From NCBI GenBank assembly GCA_050698355.1, contig JBOHBN010000304.1, positions 1 to 35,561 of the forward strand: a DNA stretch of 35,561 nt. The letters run 5' to 3'. The stretch is from JBOHBN01 sp050698355 (lineage in GTDB: Bacteria > Actinomycetota > Actinomycetes > Streptosporangiales > WHST01). Made by a program: the position numbers and the translations under genes. Numbering within the stretch: position 1 is the first letter of the stretch; the number at the start of each line of letters is the position of its first letter. Under the pieces are notes generated by a model that searched no databases, was not told the origin of the DNA, and saw only the letters and a list, made by a program, of their open reading frames with translations. Shown in pieces: positions 23,062-30,869 of this stretch.

Positions 23062-24291
23062 ATGGAACGTATCGAGGCCTCGCTTCTCATTCCCGGCAAC
23101 ACCGAGCCAGTCCCCGACGGGGTAGTCGTCCTCGATGAGAGTGGGACGATCTCCTACGCCGGGCCTGCAGCCGAGGCGCCGCACACGTCGGGCGCGACCA
23201 TCACGCGGGCGGCCGCTGTCATGCCAGGCATGTGGGACTGCCACGGCCACTTCATGGGCATGCGTACCCTCGACCTCGAGAAGATGCCGCACGAACCGGT
23301 CGCGGTCCGCGCAGCCCGGTGTGCTCGTGACCTGCGCGCTGCTCTCGACGCGGGCGTCACCTCCGTACGAGAAGTCGGCGGCCTGGGGGTTTACCTTGCC
23401 CGCCCGCTAGAGGAGGGCTTGCTCGAGGGGCCGAGCGTGTACGGCGCCGGATCGATACTCAGCACCACCGGGGGTCATGGCGACCTGCATTCGCTGCCGC
23501 TGTCCTGGGTGAGCGACTTCGCCCACCAGGGCGGGAACCAGCGACTGTGCGACGGCACCGACGACTGCATGCGGGCGGTGCGCGAACAGCTACGCGTGGG
23601 CGCCAAGGTGATCAAGGTCTGCGCGTCCGGCGGTGTGATGTCCGTGGTCGACGACCCGGTGCACCAACAGTTCACCCGCGCCGAGCTGCGGGCCATCGTC
23701 GAGGTCGCGGCGATGGCCGATCGCGCCGTGGCCGCGCACTGCCACGGCAAGCCGGGCATCATGGCCGCGCTGGATGCCGGGGTACGCACCATCGAGCACG
23801 GCACCTATCTCGATGAAGAGGCCTGCGACGCGATGCGCGAGACGGGGGCGATGCTCGTTCCGACTCTGACGATCGTGGACGAGATCCTTACCGCTGGCGG
23901 CGCCCCGGAGTATGCGATGGACAAGCTCCGCGGCATCGCCGAGCGTCATCGAAAGGCCGTCGCGCTCGCGCACGAACGCGGAGTCACCATCGTGTCCGGC
24001 ACCGACATCGCTTTCTCGGGCCGAGACCTACCCAACTCGTGGGGACGCAACGGGCGCGAGCTGCCCCTCCTGGCCAACGCCGGGCTCACACCGCTCGAAG
24101 CCATCGAAGCAGCCACCGCCAACGGTCCGCTCACCCTCGGCCCGCAAGCTCCCCGCAGCGGCCGTCTCGCTGAAGGCTGCGACGCCGACGTGATCACCCT
24201 CGACGCCGACCCCACAGCAGACATCACCGTGCTCGCCGACCCCTCCCACGTCACGGCCGTGTGGAAAGCCGGCAAGAAGGTCAAGGCGTAA
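23062..24291 (+). CDS. Metal-dependent amidohydrolase
   Basis: A 409-residue amidohydrolase-superfamily enzyme resembling the imidazolonepropionase / Xaa-Pro dipeptidase group. Metal and catalytic ligands are all visible: HGH in WDCHGHF, the lysine in VIKVCASGG, AAHCHGK, IEHGTYL and the aspartate in SGTDIAF. The C-terminal strand region GRLAEGCDADVITLDADP closes the composite beta domain. Natural substrates of this group range from dipeptides to organophosphates and ochratoxin, so the substrate is not predicted. No signal peptide is present. ATG at 23062 is preceded by GGAGGAG at 23051-23057. It stands alone, after a 92-base gap and before a strong hairpin at 24294-24343. Confidence 0.9.
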   Translation: MERIEASLLIPGNTEPVPDGVVVLDESGTISYAGPAAEAPHTSGATITRAAAVMPGMWDCHGHFMGMRTLDLEKMPHEPVAVRAARCARDLRAALDAGVTSVREVGGLGVYLARPLEEGLLEGPSVYGAGSILSTTGGHGDLHSLPLSWVSDFAHQGGNQRLCDGTDDCMRAVREQLRVGAKVIKVCASGGVMSVVDDPVHQQFTRAELRAIVEVAAMADRAVAAHCHGKPGIMAALDAGVRTIEHGTYLDEEACDAMRETGAMLVPTLTIVDEILTAGGAPEYAMDKLRGIAERHRKAVALAHERGVTIVSGTDIAFSGRDLPNSWGRNGRELPLLANAGLTPLEAIEAATANGPLTLGPQAPRSGRLAEGCDADVITLDADPTADITVLADPSHVTAVWKAGKKVKA

Positions 24292-24293
24292 GC

Positions 24294-24343
24294 GATCATG
24301 GGAAGCCCGCCCGTGGCCGGCAACGGGTGCTCTTCCCACGATC
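24294..24343. terminator. Terminator hairpin after the amidohydrolase
   Basis: GATCATGGGAAG (24294-24305) pairs with CTTCCCACGATC (24332-24343) with one mismatch, and an inner CCCGT/ACGGG stem strengthens it. It begins three bases after the TAA stop and lies before the stop of the convergent minus-strand DUF2530 gene (24371), so it probably serves both strands. Confidence 0.65.
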
Positions 24344-24370
24344 ATGGACGGGCACGGCCGGGGTAGCGTG

Positions 24371-24592
24371 TCAGTGCTTGTACGGGCTGCGGAAGAAGTA
24401 ACCCATGCCCACGACACCGAGCACGACACCGGCCACGCAGACCCAGGTCCACCAGCGGTCTTGCGGGTCCAGGTAGTCGCGGCAGAAGAACAGGACGGCC
24501 AACGCCACGACCCAGCACGCGGTGATCACGCCGACGGTGAGCAGGCCGTTCGGCTTCAACGGCGGCGGGCTCGAGTGGACCTTGCGCGGCAC
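24371..24592 (-). CDS. DUF2530 small membrane protein
   Basis: A 73-residue protein with two membrane spans: NGLLTVGVITACWVVALAVL and WTWVCVAGVVLGVVGMGYF. The WW.WVC.AG..LG..G pattern at the second span is typical of DUF2530, a small actinobacterial family found next to MarR regulators and permeases (Rv0879c/Rv0880 arrangement in mycobacteria, from memory). Function is unknown. GTG at 24592 is preceded by TAGGCT six bases upstream on the minus strand, indicating a leaderless mRNA. It is divergent from the NCS2 permease across a 112-base region with a direct repeat. Confidence 0.82.
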   Translation of the reverse strand: MPRKVHSSPPPLKPNGLLTVGVITACWVVALAVLFFCRDYLDPQDRWWTWVCVAGVVLGVVGMGYFFRSPYKH

Positions 24593-24645
24593 ACTGCGAG
24601 CCTACTGGCGAGGGGAGGGCGTCGTCTCGTGCGGCACACTGCGAG
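24586..24645. repeat. 15-bp exact direct repeat in a divergent promoter region
   Basis: GCGGCACACTGCGAG occurs at 24586-24600 and again at 24631-24645, 45 bases apart. Each copy is followed by CCTACT and a GGCGAGG-like or GCCGAGG sequence (directly in copy one, seven bases later in copy two), so a longer degenerate duplication is likely. Copy one overlaps the start of the DUF2530 gene; copy two lies 60 bases before the permease ATG. Confidence 0.8.
24599..24604 (-). promoter_or_regulatory. -10 element of a leaderless promoter (DUF2530 gene)
   Basis: On the minus strand TAGGCT is followed by six bases (CGCAGT) and the GTG at 24592. No ribosome binding site is visible for this gene. The element overlaps the end of the first copy of a 15-base direct repeat. 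Confidence 0.5.
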
Positions 24646-24704
24646 GCGGAGTCCTACTTGCCGAGGCGGACGTCGCTTCGCACGCACACCCTCGAGGAGA
24701 TCAC

Positions 24705-26156
24705 ATGGGGCCTACCGAGAACGCCACCCGCCGGGCCGGCCCGGGCGCCCTCATCGACAGGTACTTCGGCATCACGGCACGCGGCTCGACGTACGGCCGG
24801 GAGATCCGCGGCGGCATGGTCACCTTCGTCACGATGTCCTACATCGTCGTGCTCAACCCGATCATCCTCGGCACCGCGGCTGACCTGAACGGCACCGTGC
24901 TAGGCGCCGGCCGCGTCGCCGCCGCCACCGCGTTGCTCGCGGGCATCACCACCATCGCGATGGGCCTGGTCGGCCGGTACCCGCTCGCGCTGGCCGCGGG
25001 TCTCGGCATCAACGCGATCGTCGCCGCGCTCGTCGCCAGCAAGACGATGACCTGGCAGGAGGCGATGGGCCTGGTCCTGATCGAGGGCGTGGTCATCACG
25101 ATCCTCGTGCTGACCGGGTTCCGTACGGCGGTGTTCAACGCGATCCCCGTACAGATCAAGACCGCGATCGCGGTCGGCATCGGGATGTTCATCGCGTTCA
25201 TCGGGTTCGTCGACGCCGGCTTCGTGCACCGTCCCGAGCAGGGCTCGGTGCCGGTCGAGCTGGGCATCGGTGGTCAGCTGCACGGCTGGCCCGTCCTGGT
25301 CTTCGTCATCGGCGTGCTGCTCACCGGCGTCCTCGTGGCACGCCATGTCCGCGGCGGGATCCTGATCAGCATAATCGTCACGACCGTGCTCGCCGCGATA
25401 CTCCAGTGGGCCTTTAACATCGGGCTCGCCCCGAAGAACCCGACCGGTTGGGGCAACGCAGCACCGCAGCTGCCGGACACGATCTGGCGGCTGCCCGACC
25501 TCGGGCTGATCGGGCAGGTGAGCCCGTTCGGCGCGTTCGGCCGGATCGGCATCCTGGCCGGGATCCTACTGGTCTTCTCGCTGATGCTTTCGGACTTCTT
25601 CGACACCATGGGTACGGTAGTCGGCGTCGGCGCGGAAGCCGGGCTGCTCGACGACCGGGGCAACCTGCCGGGGATCGGCCGGGTTCTTCTCATCGACTCG
25701 CTAGCGGCAGCGGCCGGCGGCGCGGCGTCGGTGTCGTCCAACACCACGTACGTGGAGTCCGCGTCGGGTGTCGGCGAAGGCGCACGGACCGGCCTGGCGA
25801 GCGTGGTGACCGGTGTGCTGTTCCTGCTCTCGATGTTCCTCGCGCCGCTCGTCGAGGTGGTGCCGGCGCAGGCCGCGGCACCGGCGCTGGTGGTCGTCGG
25901 CTTCTTGATGATGACCCAGGTGGCCGGGATCGACTGGACCGACTACGGCGTCGCCATCCCCGCGTTCCTCACCATCGTGGTGATGCCGTTCACCTACTCG
26001 CTGGCGAACGGCATCGGTGCGGGCTTCATCAGCTACGTCGTCGTACGAGCGGTGCAACGCCGCGGACGCGAGGTGCACCCGCTGCTGTGGGTCGTCGCGG
26101 TGCTGTACGTCGCCTACTTCGCCATCGCACCGATCCAGTCGTTGCTCGGTATTTAG
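24705..26156 (+). CDS. NCS2 family purine permease (AzgA-like)
   Basis: A 483-residue transporter with about 13 membrane segments, matching the AzgA/COG2252 branch of nucleobase-cation symporters that take up adenine, guanine or hypoxanthine. Family marks include the N-terminal IDRYFGITARGSTYGREIRGG, TFVTMSYIVVLNP, GLGINA in place of the usual GMG(L/I)NA, the FSLMLSDFFDTMGTVVGVG stretch and SSNTTYVESASGVGEGARTG, which carries substrate-binding residues. ATG at 24705 has GAGGAGA at 24694-24700. The frame is open to 24522, but the upstream part runs through the divergent promoter. A MarR gene follows after a 162-base gap, so it is probably transcribed alone. Confidence 0.92.
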   Translation: MGPTENATRRAGPGALIDRYFGITARGSTYGREIRGGMVTFVTMSYIVVLNPIILGTAADLNGTVLGAGRVAAATALLAGITTIAMGLVGRYPLALAAGLGINAIVAALVASKTMTWQEAMGLVLIEGVVITILVLTGFRTAVFNAIPVQIKTAIAVGIGMFIAFIGFVDAGFVHRPEQGSVPVELGIGGQLHGWPVLVFVIGVLLTGVLVARHVRGGILISIIVTTVLAAILQWAFNIGLAPKNPTGWGNAAPQLPDTIWRLPDLGLIGQVSPFGAFGRIGILAGILLVFSLMLSDFFDTMGTVVGVGAEAGLLDDRGNLPGIGRVLLIDSLAAAAGGAASVSSNTTYVESASGVGEGARTGLASVVTGVLFLLSMFLAPLVEVVPAQAAAPALVVVGFLMMTQVAGIDWTDYGVAIPAFLTIVVMPFTYSLANGIGAGFISYVVVRAVQRRGREVHPLLWVVAVLYVAYFAIAPIQSLLGI

Positions 26157-26286
26157 GAAGCCGAGTTTCACCGGAACCGCCGACGGGGTACGTGCGGGAT
26201 GGTAGGTAAGTGGCCCGCCAGCAAGACCTCGCGTCTCGCTATCTGATACAGGATGCGTAATGCCCGTATGGGCGGATCGTCCTTTA

Positions 26287-26303
26287 CGTTAGCCTCGCTA
26301 ACG
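26287..26303. promoter_or_regulatory. Palindromic operator of the MarR regulator
   Basis: CGTTAGCCTCGCTAACG is a 17-base perfect inverted repeat (7-base arms around CTC). It lies between a TTTACG -35-like box (26283-26288) and the TATAGT -10 at 26306-26311, so a bound dimer would block RNA polymerase. Its position just before the MarR gene makes autorepression likely. It differs from IdeR/DtxR boxes in the spacing of the half sites. Confidence 0.6.
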
Positions 26304-26305
26304 AC

Positions 26306-26311
26306 TATAGT
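26306..26311 (+). promoter_or_regulatory. -10 element of a leaderless promoter (MarR-MFS operon)
   Basis: TATAGT is seven bases before the GTG at 26319, and a TTTACG box lies 17 bases upstream. No ribosome binding site precedes the GTG. The mRNA would start at the codon itself. Confidence 0.55.
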
Positions 26312-26318
26312 TGCGACA

Positions 26319-26780
26319 GTGCCTTCCGTTGCCTCCACGTCTCGAACACCGGCCGTACGTACCGCAGCGGAGCTGGCGAGCACCCTGCGCGTATCTGTCC
26401 TGCGACTGTCCAGGCGACTTCGCTCGCAACGCGAGCAGTTCCTTGACCTGCCCGGACCGCAGGTGGCCGCGCTGCTCTCGCTCGAACGCCACGGCGCGTT
26501 GACGCCACACGAGCTCGCCGACTACGAGAAGGTCCGTCCGCCGTCGATGACGCGCATCCTCGCCCAGCTCGAGGAGCGCGGGCTCGTCGACCGCGGGCCG
26601 CACCCGTCCGACCGCAGGCAGGTGGTCGTCTCCGCCACGCCGGAGGGCCTGCGTCTCATCAAGGAAGACCGCAAGCGCAGGGAAGCGTGGCTCGCCCAAC
26701 GACTGCTCGAGCTCAGTCCGGGCGAGCGCGAGGTGCTCCGTGCCGCCGCGCCCGTGCTGGAGAAGCTGGCGGGCGCATGA
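26319..26780 (+). CDS. MarR family transcriptional regulator
   Basis: A 153-residue winged-helix regulator. Helices RTAAELASTLRVSVLRLSRR form the dimerisation start; LTPHELADYEKVRPPSMTRILAQLEERGLVDRG is the recognition helix-turn-helix; DRRQVVVSATPEG is the wing. The frame extends upstream to 26253, but that would translate through the operator and -10 element, so GTG at 26319 (leaderless) is chosen. The stop overlaps the ATG of the MFS exporter, giving a classic repressor-efflux pair: ligand binding would release the operator at 26287-26303 and induce the exporter. The ligand is unknown. Confidence 0.9.
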   Translation: MPSVASTSRTPAVRTAAELASTLRVSVLRLSRRLRSQREQFLDLPGPQVAALLSLERHGALTPHELADYEKVRPPSMTRILAQLEERGLVDRGPHPSDRRQVVVSATPEGLRLIKEDRKRREAWLAQRLLELSPGEREVLRAAAPVLEKLAGA

Positions 26781-28159
26781 GCTCCACCAGCTCCACCTTC
26801 AGGTCGCTACGCATCCGCAACTACCGCCTCTACTGGGGCGGTGCGATCGTTTCCAACGTCGGCACCTGGATGCAGCGGATCGCCCAGGACTGGCTGGTGC
26901 TCAGCCTGTCGCACAGCGGCAGCGGTGGTGCCGTAGCGTCCGGTGTTACTGGCGGCGCCTCGATCGGGATCACCACTGGCCTGCAGTTCCTGCCGTTGCT
27001 CCTGTTCGGCCTGTGGGGCGGCGTGCTTGCCGACCGTTACCCGAAGCGCCGGCTGCTCATGTGCACCCAGGTGTCGTTCGGACTGGTCAGTGCGGCGATC
27101 GGGGCGCTCGTCGTCAGCGGGCATGTCGAGGTCTGGCACGTGTACGTGCTGGCGCTGCTGTTCGGCTGCGTCACGGCGCTTGACAACCCAACCCGGCAGT
27201 CGTTCGCGCCCGAGCTCGTGGGCTCCAGGGACGTCGGCAACGCGGTCGCGCTCAACAGCGCGTCGTTCAACACCGCGCGGCTGCTCGGCCCGGCCGTGGC
27301 CGGCGGCCTCATCCACGTCGCCGGCACCGGGCCGGTCTTCTTCATCAACGCGGTTTCGTACATCGGCGTGCTCATCGGGCTGAAGCTGATGCGCCCGAGC
27401 GAGCTGCGGCCGGCCGCACGCGCGACGAGGGAGCGGGGTCAGCTGCGGGCCGGTCTGAGCTACGTGGCCGCTCGGCCCGAGCTGCTGCTGCCGATGATCG
27501 TCGTGGGCTTTGTCGGCACGTTCGGCTTCAACTTTCAGCTCATCACCGCGTTGATGGCCAAGGAGGTATTCCACCGGGGCGCGGGTGCCTTCGGCCTGCT
27601 CGGCAGCGCGGTCGCCGTCGGTTCGGTCTGTGGCGCCCTGCTCGCCGCGCGCAGGACCAGGCCGCGCCAACGCTTCCTGGTCGAGATGGCGGTGCTGTTC
27701 AGCGTGCTGGAGATCGCCAGCGCTTTCATGCCGAGCTACCTCTCGTTCGGGCTGATCCTGGTCCCGATCGGCCTCGCGTCCAACGGCATGGCGAGCACGG
27801 CGAACGCCTCGATCCAGCTCGCCAGCGCGCCGTCGATACGCGGGCGGGTAATGTCGCTGTACGTGCTCGTCTTCGTTGGAGGGACAGCCATCGGCGCCCC
27901 CACGATCGGCTGGCTCGCGGGGCGGTTCGGTGCGCAGTGGGGCTTGATCGCCGGCGGGATCCTGTCGCTCGTCCCCACGCTGATCGCCACCCGCGTGCTC
28001 ACCCGCAGGCGGGGCCTGACACTGCAACCGCATATCCGCCCGTTGCCGCACTGGGAGCTCTCCTCGCACCCGGACGGGCCGGTAGAACAGCAGCGGGCAC
28101 CGGTCACCGCCGCGGCGGCACCGGATGAGCCGGCCCGGACTCCGTCCGACGGCAGATGA
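26777..28159 (+). CDS. MFS exporter (EntS-like)
   Basis: A 460-residue major facilitator with about 12 membrane segments. The N-terminus SSTFRSLRIRNYRLYWGGAIVSNVGTWMQRIAQDWLVL is typical of the EntS/enterobactin-exporter-like DHA3 group. A conserved loop, WGGVLADRYPKRRLL, lies between spans 2 and 3, and DNPTRQSFAPELV is also family-typical. The C-terminal 40 residues are hydrophilic. Such exporters remove drugs, siderophores or lipophilic toxins. ATG at 26777 overlaps the MarR stop, so the regulator and exporter share one transcript. Its own stop overlaps the start of thpR. Confidence 0.9.
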   Translation: MSSTSSTFRSLRIRNYRLYWGGAIVSNVGTWMQRIAQDWLVLSLSHSGSGGAVASGVTGGASIGITTGLQFLPLLLFGLWGGVLADRYPKRRLLMCTQVSFGLVSAAIGALVVSGHVEVWHVYVLALLFGCVTALDNPTRQSFAPELVGSRDVGNAVALNSASFNTARLLGPAVAGGLIHVAGTGPVFFINAVSYIGVLIGLKLMRPSELRPAARATRERGQLRAGLSYVAARPELLLPMIVVGFVGTFGFNFQLITALMAKEVFHRGAGAFGLLGSAVAVGSVCGALLAARRTRPRQRFLVEMAVLFSVLEIASAFMPSYLSFGLILVPIGLASNGMASTANASIQLASAPSIRGRVMSLYVLVFVGGTAIGAPTIGWLAGRFGAQWGLIAGGILSLVPTLIATRVLTRRRGLTLQPHIRPLPHWELSSHPDGPVEQQRAPVTAAAAPDEPARTPSDGR

Positions 28160-28710
28160 GGCTGTTCGCCGCGCTCGCCCCACCCGACGAGGTGCTCGCC
28201 GAGGTGGTCGAGCGGGTGGCGCCCATTCGCGCCAGGCAGCCCGAGCTGCGCTGGGCGCCGGCCGAACGGATGCATCTCACGCTCGCCTTCTACGGTGAGG
28301 TGGACGAGGATCCGACACACCGGCTCCGCGGGCGCCTGGCTCGGGTGGCCGGGCGCTACGGGCCACTGACGCTTCACTTCGGCGGCGCGGGTGCCTTCCC
28401 CCGGCGTACGCGCGCACGGGTGCTCTGGGTCGGCGTGGACGGCGACCGGGAGCAGCTCTGCCGCCTCGCCGACTCGGCGAACGCCGCTGGCCGGCGGGTC
28501 GGCATCGGCAGCGAGGACCGACGCTACCGGCCGCACGTGACAATCGCCCGAGCGCAGGTCCCGCGAGACGTCACCGGACCGGTCGAGGAGCTGGACACGT
28601 TCGTGAGCATCTCGTGGACGGCGACCGAGCTCGTGCTCGTGCACAGCATCCCCGGTGCGCAGCCCGCGTACGAGACGCTCGCCGCGTTCCCCCTCTCGCG
28701 GGGTGAGTAG
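28156..28710 (+). CDS. thpR: RNA 2',3'-cyclic phosphodiesterase (2H family)
   Basis: A 184-residue 2H phosphoesterase of the ThpR/LigT type, which opens 2',3'-cyclic phosphate ends of RNA and was first described as a 2'-5' RNA ligase. The two catalytic HxT motifs are present: HLTL (H40, T42) and HVTI (H127, T129). The N-terminus MRLFAALAPPDEV and the FPRRTRARVLWVGV strand are family-typical. ATG at 28156 overlaps the MFS stop, so it is the third gene of the MarR operon; the functional link is unclear and may only be transcriptional. Confidence 0.92.
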   Translation: MRLFAALAPPDEVLAEVVERVAPIRARQPELRWAPAERMHLTLAFYGEVDEDPTHRLRGRLARVAGRYGPLTLHFGGAGAFPRRTRARVLWVGVDGDREQLCRLADSANAAGRRVGIGSEDRRYRPHVTIARAQVPRDVTGPVEELDTFVSISWTATELVLVHSIPGAQPAYETLAAFPLSRGE

Positions 28711-28713
28711 TCT
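28708..28713 (+). promoter_or_regulatory. -10 element of a leaderless promoter (28-residue gene)
   Basis: TAGTCT overlaps the thpR stop codon (TAG at 28708-28710) and is six bases before the GTG at 28720. No ribosome binding site is visible. Confidence 0.45.
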
Positions 28714-28719
28714 GCTCGC

Positions 28720-28806
28720 GTGAGCCCGCGGATGACCCGGATGGTGCTGTCGCTGCTGCTCGTGGCCCTGGTCGTCACCGTCCTGCTGGGCGCGGCGCTC
28801 TCCTGA
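28720..28806 (+). CDS. 28-residue single-span membrane microprotein
   Basis: GTG at 28720 opens a 28-codon frame ending at TGA 28804-28806. The product has a short basic head (MSPRMTR) followed by about 20 hydrophobic residues ending in LLGAALS, so it would insert as a single membrane helix with a cytoplasmic N-terminus. Support for a real gene is the TAGTCT-N6-GTG arrangement, third codon positions that are almost all G or C, and a position in an otherwise unused gap between thpR and the FkbM gene. Nothing is known of its function; small single-span proteins often bind larger membrane complexes. It is too short for routine gene finders. Confidence 0.55.
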   Translation: MSPRMTRMVLSLLLVALVVTVLLGAALS

Positions 28807-28856
28807 CCTCCTGCCCCTTGGCCCCGTCGCGGCCGTGGCGGGCATGATGGGGCGTC

Positions 28857-29597
28857 ATGGTCCTGGAGTTGCGACACGCCGTGACCGCGAGGGCACTTCG
28901 CGCTATGGCAGTCTGCACTCCGTGGGTCGAGGACGAGGTGCGCGGCTTGGGCCGTGTCGTCGGCGCCGGCGACGTCGTCATCGACGTGGGCGCCGCTCTC
29001 GGTGTGTACACCAGCGTTCTGTCCCGGCTGGTCGGGCCGGCGGGCCGGGTCATGAGCGTCGAGCCCCTGCCCGGGCTGTACGCGACGGTCGACGGCTGGC
29101 TGCGGCTGCGCGCGCCGCGCAACGTCCACCGGTACGCGGTGGCGCTCGGCGCGTCGGCGAGCACCGCCACCCTGAGCGTCCCGGTGCGCCGCGGGCGGCC
29201 GGTGGCCGGCCGCTCGGTTTTGACCACGGGAGCGCGGGGGCTGGGATCCAACGCGGAGTTCGCCGGTCAGCTCGAGCGAGAGGTGCCGGTAACGACGCTG
29301 GACGGGCTGGTCGACCGTGCGGGGCCCGCGCAGGTGGACTTCGTCAAGGTCGATGTCGAGGGTGCCGAGCTCGCGCTGTTCCGGGGAGCGGAGCGAACGA
29401 TCGAACGGTTCCGCCCGTACGTGCTCGCCGAGGTCGAGGACCGGCACCTGCGCCGCTACGGTCACACCGCGGACGATGTGGTGTCATGGTTTCGCACTCG
29501 GGGCTACGACGTCTCCACGTGGCAGGAAGGGATGTGGCGCCTCGTGCCGAACGTAGCTGAGGGCTGCCGCAACTATCTGTTCCGGGGCCGCCGATGA
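28857..29597 (+). CDS. FkbM family methyltransferase
   Basis: A 246-residue SAM-dependent methyltransferase. The SAM-binding motif I VIDVGAALGVYTSVLSRL is followed by motif II VMSVEPLPG and by the FkbM signature VDFVKVDVEGAELALFRGA; YVLAEVEDRHL comes after. Members O-methylate sugars, natural products or glycolipids. The N-terminal 30 residues are helical with no signal peptide. ATG at 28857 is preceded by GGGGCG only, so ribosome binding is weak and a leaderless start cannot be excluded (CATGAT eight bases upstream). The stop overlaps the next ATG, linking it with the beta-propeller protein in one operon. The substrate is not predictable. Confidence 0.88.
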   Translation: MVLELRHAVTARALRAMAVCTPWVEDEVRGLGRVVGAGDVVIDVGAALGVYTSVLSRLVGPAGRVMSVEPLPGLYATVDGWLRLRAPRNVHRYAVALGASASTATLSVPVRRGRPVAGRSVLTTGARGLGSNAEFAGQLEREVPVTTLDGLVDRAGPAQVDFVKVDVEGAELALFRGAERTIERFRPYVLAEVEDRHLRRYGHTADDVVSWFRTRGYDVSTWQEGMWRLVPNVAEGCRNYLFRGRR

Positions 29598-30865
29598 GTA
29601 CCAGGTGGCTCCTACGCGGGATCCGCGCGGTGATCGCACTGGCGATCGTCTTACTCCCCGCGTCCGCTTGGCTGGGCGCCGCACCCGCGGCCGCCGCGCC
29701 GAAGTCGAACACGAAGTTCAGCTTCACCGACTCCCGTATCGACGCGTGCAGCGGGCTGGCGGTCTCGCCGCAGTGGAAGGGCATAGCCTTCACGATCAAC
29801 GACCACATGCCGACCCGCGTGTTCGCCGTCAACAAGAGCGACGGCAGCACGGCCGCGACGATGCGGCTCAGCAACGCCGACATGGTCGACTGGGAGGCCA
29901 TCGGTGCCGACGGGTCGGGAAAGCTGTGGGTCGGCGACATCGGTGACAACGAGAAGACCCGCTCGCACGTCACCGTGTACGAGTTCGATCCGCCGGACCC
30001 GTTGGACACCGGCTTCTACGACGCCACCCCGCACGAGCTCACCTACCCCGACGGCGCGCACAACGCCGAGGCGATGCTCGTCGACCCGGACGACGGCACC
30101 ATCTACATCGCCACGAAGGACTCCGACAAGGGCGGCCTGTACAAGGCCGACCCCGCGTCCGGTGACAGCGAGCTGAAGCGCGTCGTGGACGTCCCGTCCG
30201 GCGTGACCGACGGCGCGTTCAGCCCGGACGGGAAGGAGTTCGTGCTCCGCGGGCACGAGTCCGCGTACCTGTACTCGTCCCCGGGCAAGCAGAAGGCATC
30301 GTTCGCCCTGCCGAAGCAGAAGCAGGGCGAGGCCGTCGCGTACGCACCGAGTGGCAAGGCGCTGCTGCTCGGCGGCGAGGGCGCGAGCGACGTGCTGCGG
30401 CTGAAGCTGAAGGACGTCACCGGCGGTGCGCACGAGCCGACGAGGCATGCGTCCGACACCCATCCGCCGGTTCGGGTGTCCTCCGACGGTGACGACGGCG
30501 GGAGCCTGATCAACTGGCTGTTCGTGATCGGACCGTTCCTGATCGCCGCGGTGGCCGGTGTCGTCGCCGTACTGTGGCGCAGGCGCTCCACGCCCGTGCC
30601 GGCCGCGACCGGTGCCACCAGCGGGCGGCGCAAGCACGCGTCGGCGCACGCCCGCCGCGGCGACGACGATTGGCCGGACCGCGACGACCGCTGGCCGCTA
30701 CCTGGCCGCAGCGCGCGCAACGACGACTGGCCGGTGCCAGAGCGTCCCGCCGAGCACGCCGGACATGCCCACGAACCCGGCGCCGGGTCGGGTCCTGGAC
30801 GGGTGCGGCGGCGCCGCGGTCGCCACCACGGCGACGACTCGCTGCCGTTCTGGCTGCGGGACTGA
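29594..30865 (+). CDS. Membrane-anchored secreted beta-propeller protein
   Basis: A 423-residue protein with a Sec signal peptide (residues 1-35, cleavage near PAAAAPKS), an extracellular domain (40-300), one membrane span (about 306-328) and a basic 90-residue cytoplasmic tail. The extracellular part has repeating strands with VDWEAI, KLWVGDIGDN, AEAMLVDPDDGTIYIATK, DGAFSPDGKEFVLR and GEAVAYAPSGKALLLGGEG, as in WD40-like/SMP-30-type propellers. The tail contains three DD(D/R)WP-type motifs and ends in an Arg/His-rich stretch. It is translationally coupled to the FkbM methyltransferase. A sensing or cell-wall role is possible. A TTA codon is at 29651. Confidence 0.8.
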   Translation: MSTRWLLRGIRAVIALAIVLLPASAWLGAAPAAAAPKSNTKFSFTDSRIDACSGLAVSPQWKGIAFTINDHMPTRVFAVNKSDGSTAATMRLSNADMVDWEAIGADGSGKLWVGDIGDNEKTRSHVTVYEFDPPDPLDTGFYDATPHELTYPDGAHNAEAMLVDPDDGTIYIATKDSDKGGLYKADPASGDSELKRVVDVPSGVTDGAFSPDGKEFVLRGHESAYLYSSPGKQKASFALPKQKQGEAVAYAPSGKALLLGGEGASDVLRLKLKDVTGGAHEPTRHASDTHPPVRVSSDGDDGGSLINWLFVIGPFLIAAVAGVVAVLWRRRSTPVPAATGATSGRRKHASAHARRGDDDWPDRDDRWPLPGRSARNDDWPVPERPAEHAGHAHEPGAGSGPGRVRRRRGRHHGDDSLPFWLRD

Positions 30866-30869
30866 CCGC

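Noticed and set aside
26287..26303. Iron-regulator (IdeR/DtxR) box
   Set aside because: The GTTAG/CTAAC half sites look similar, but they are separated by five bases, not one, and the outer bases do not match.
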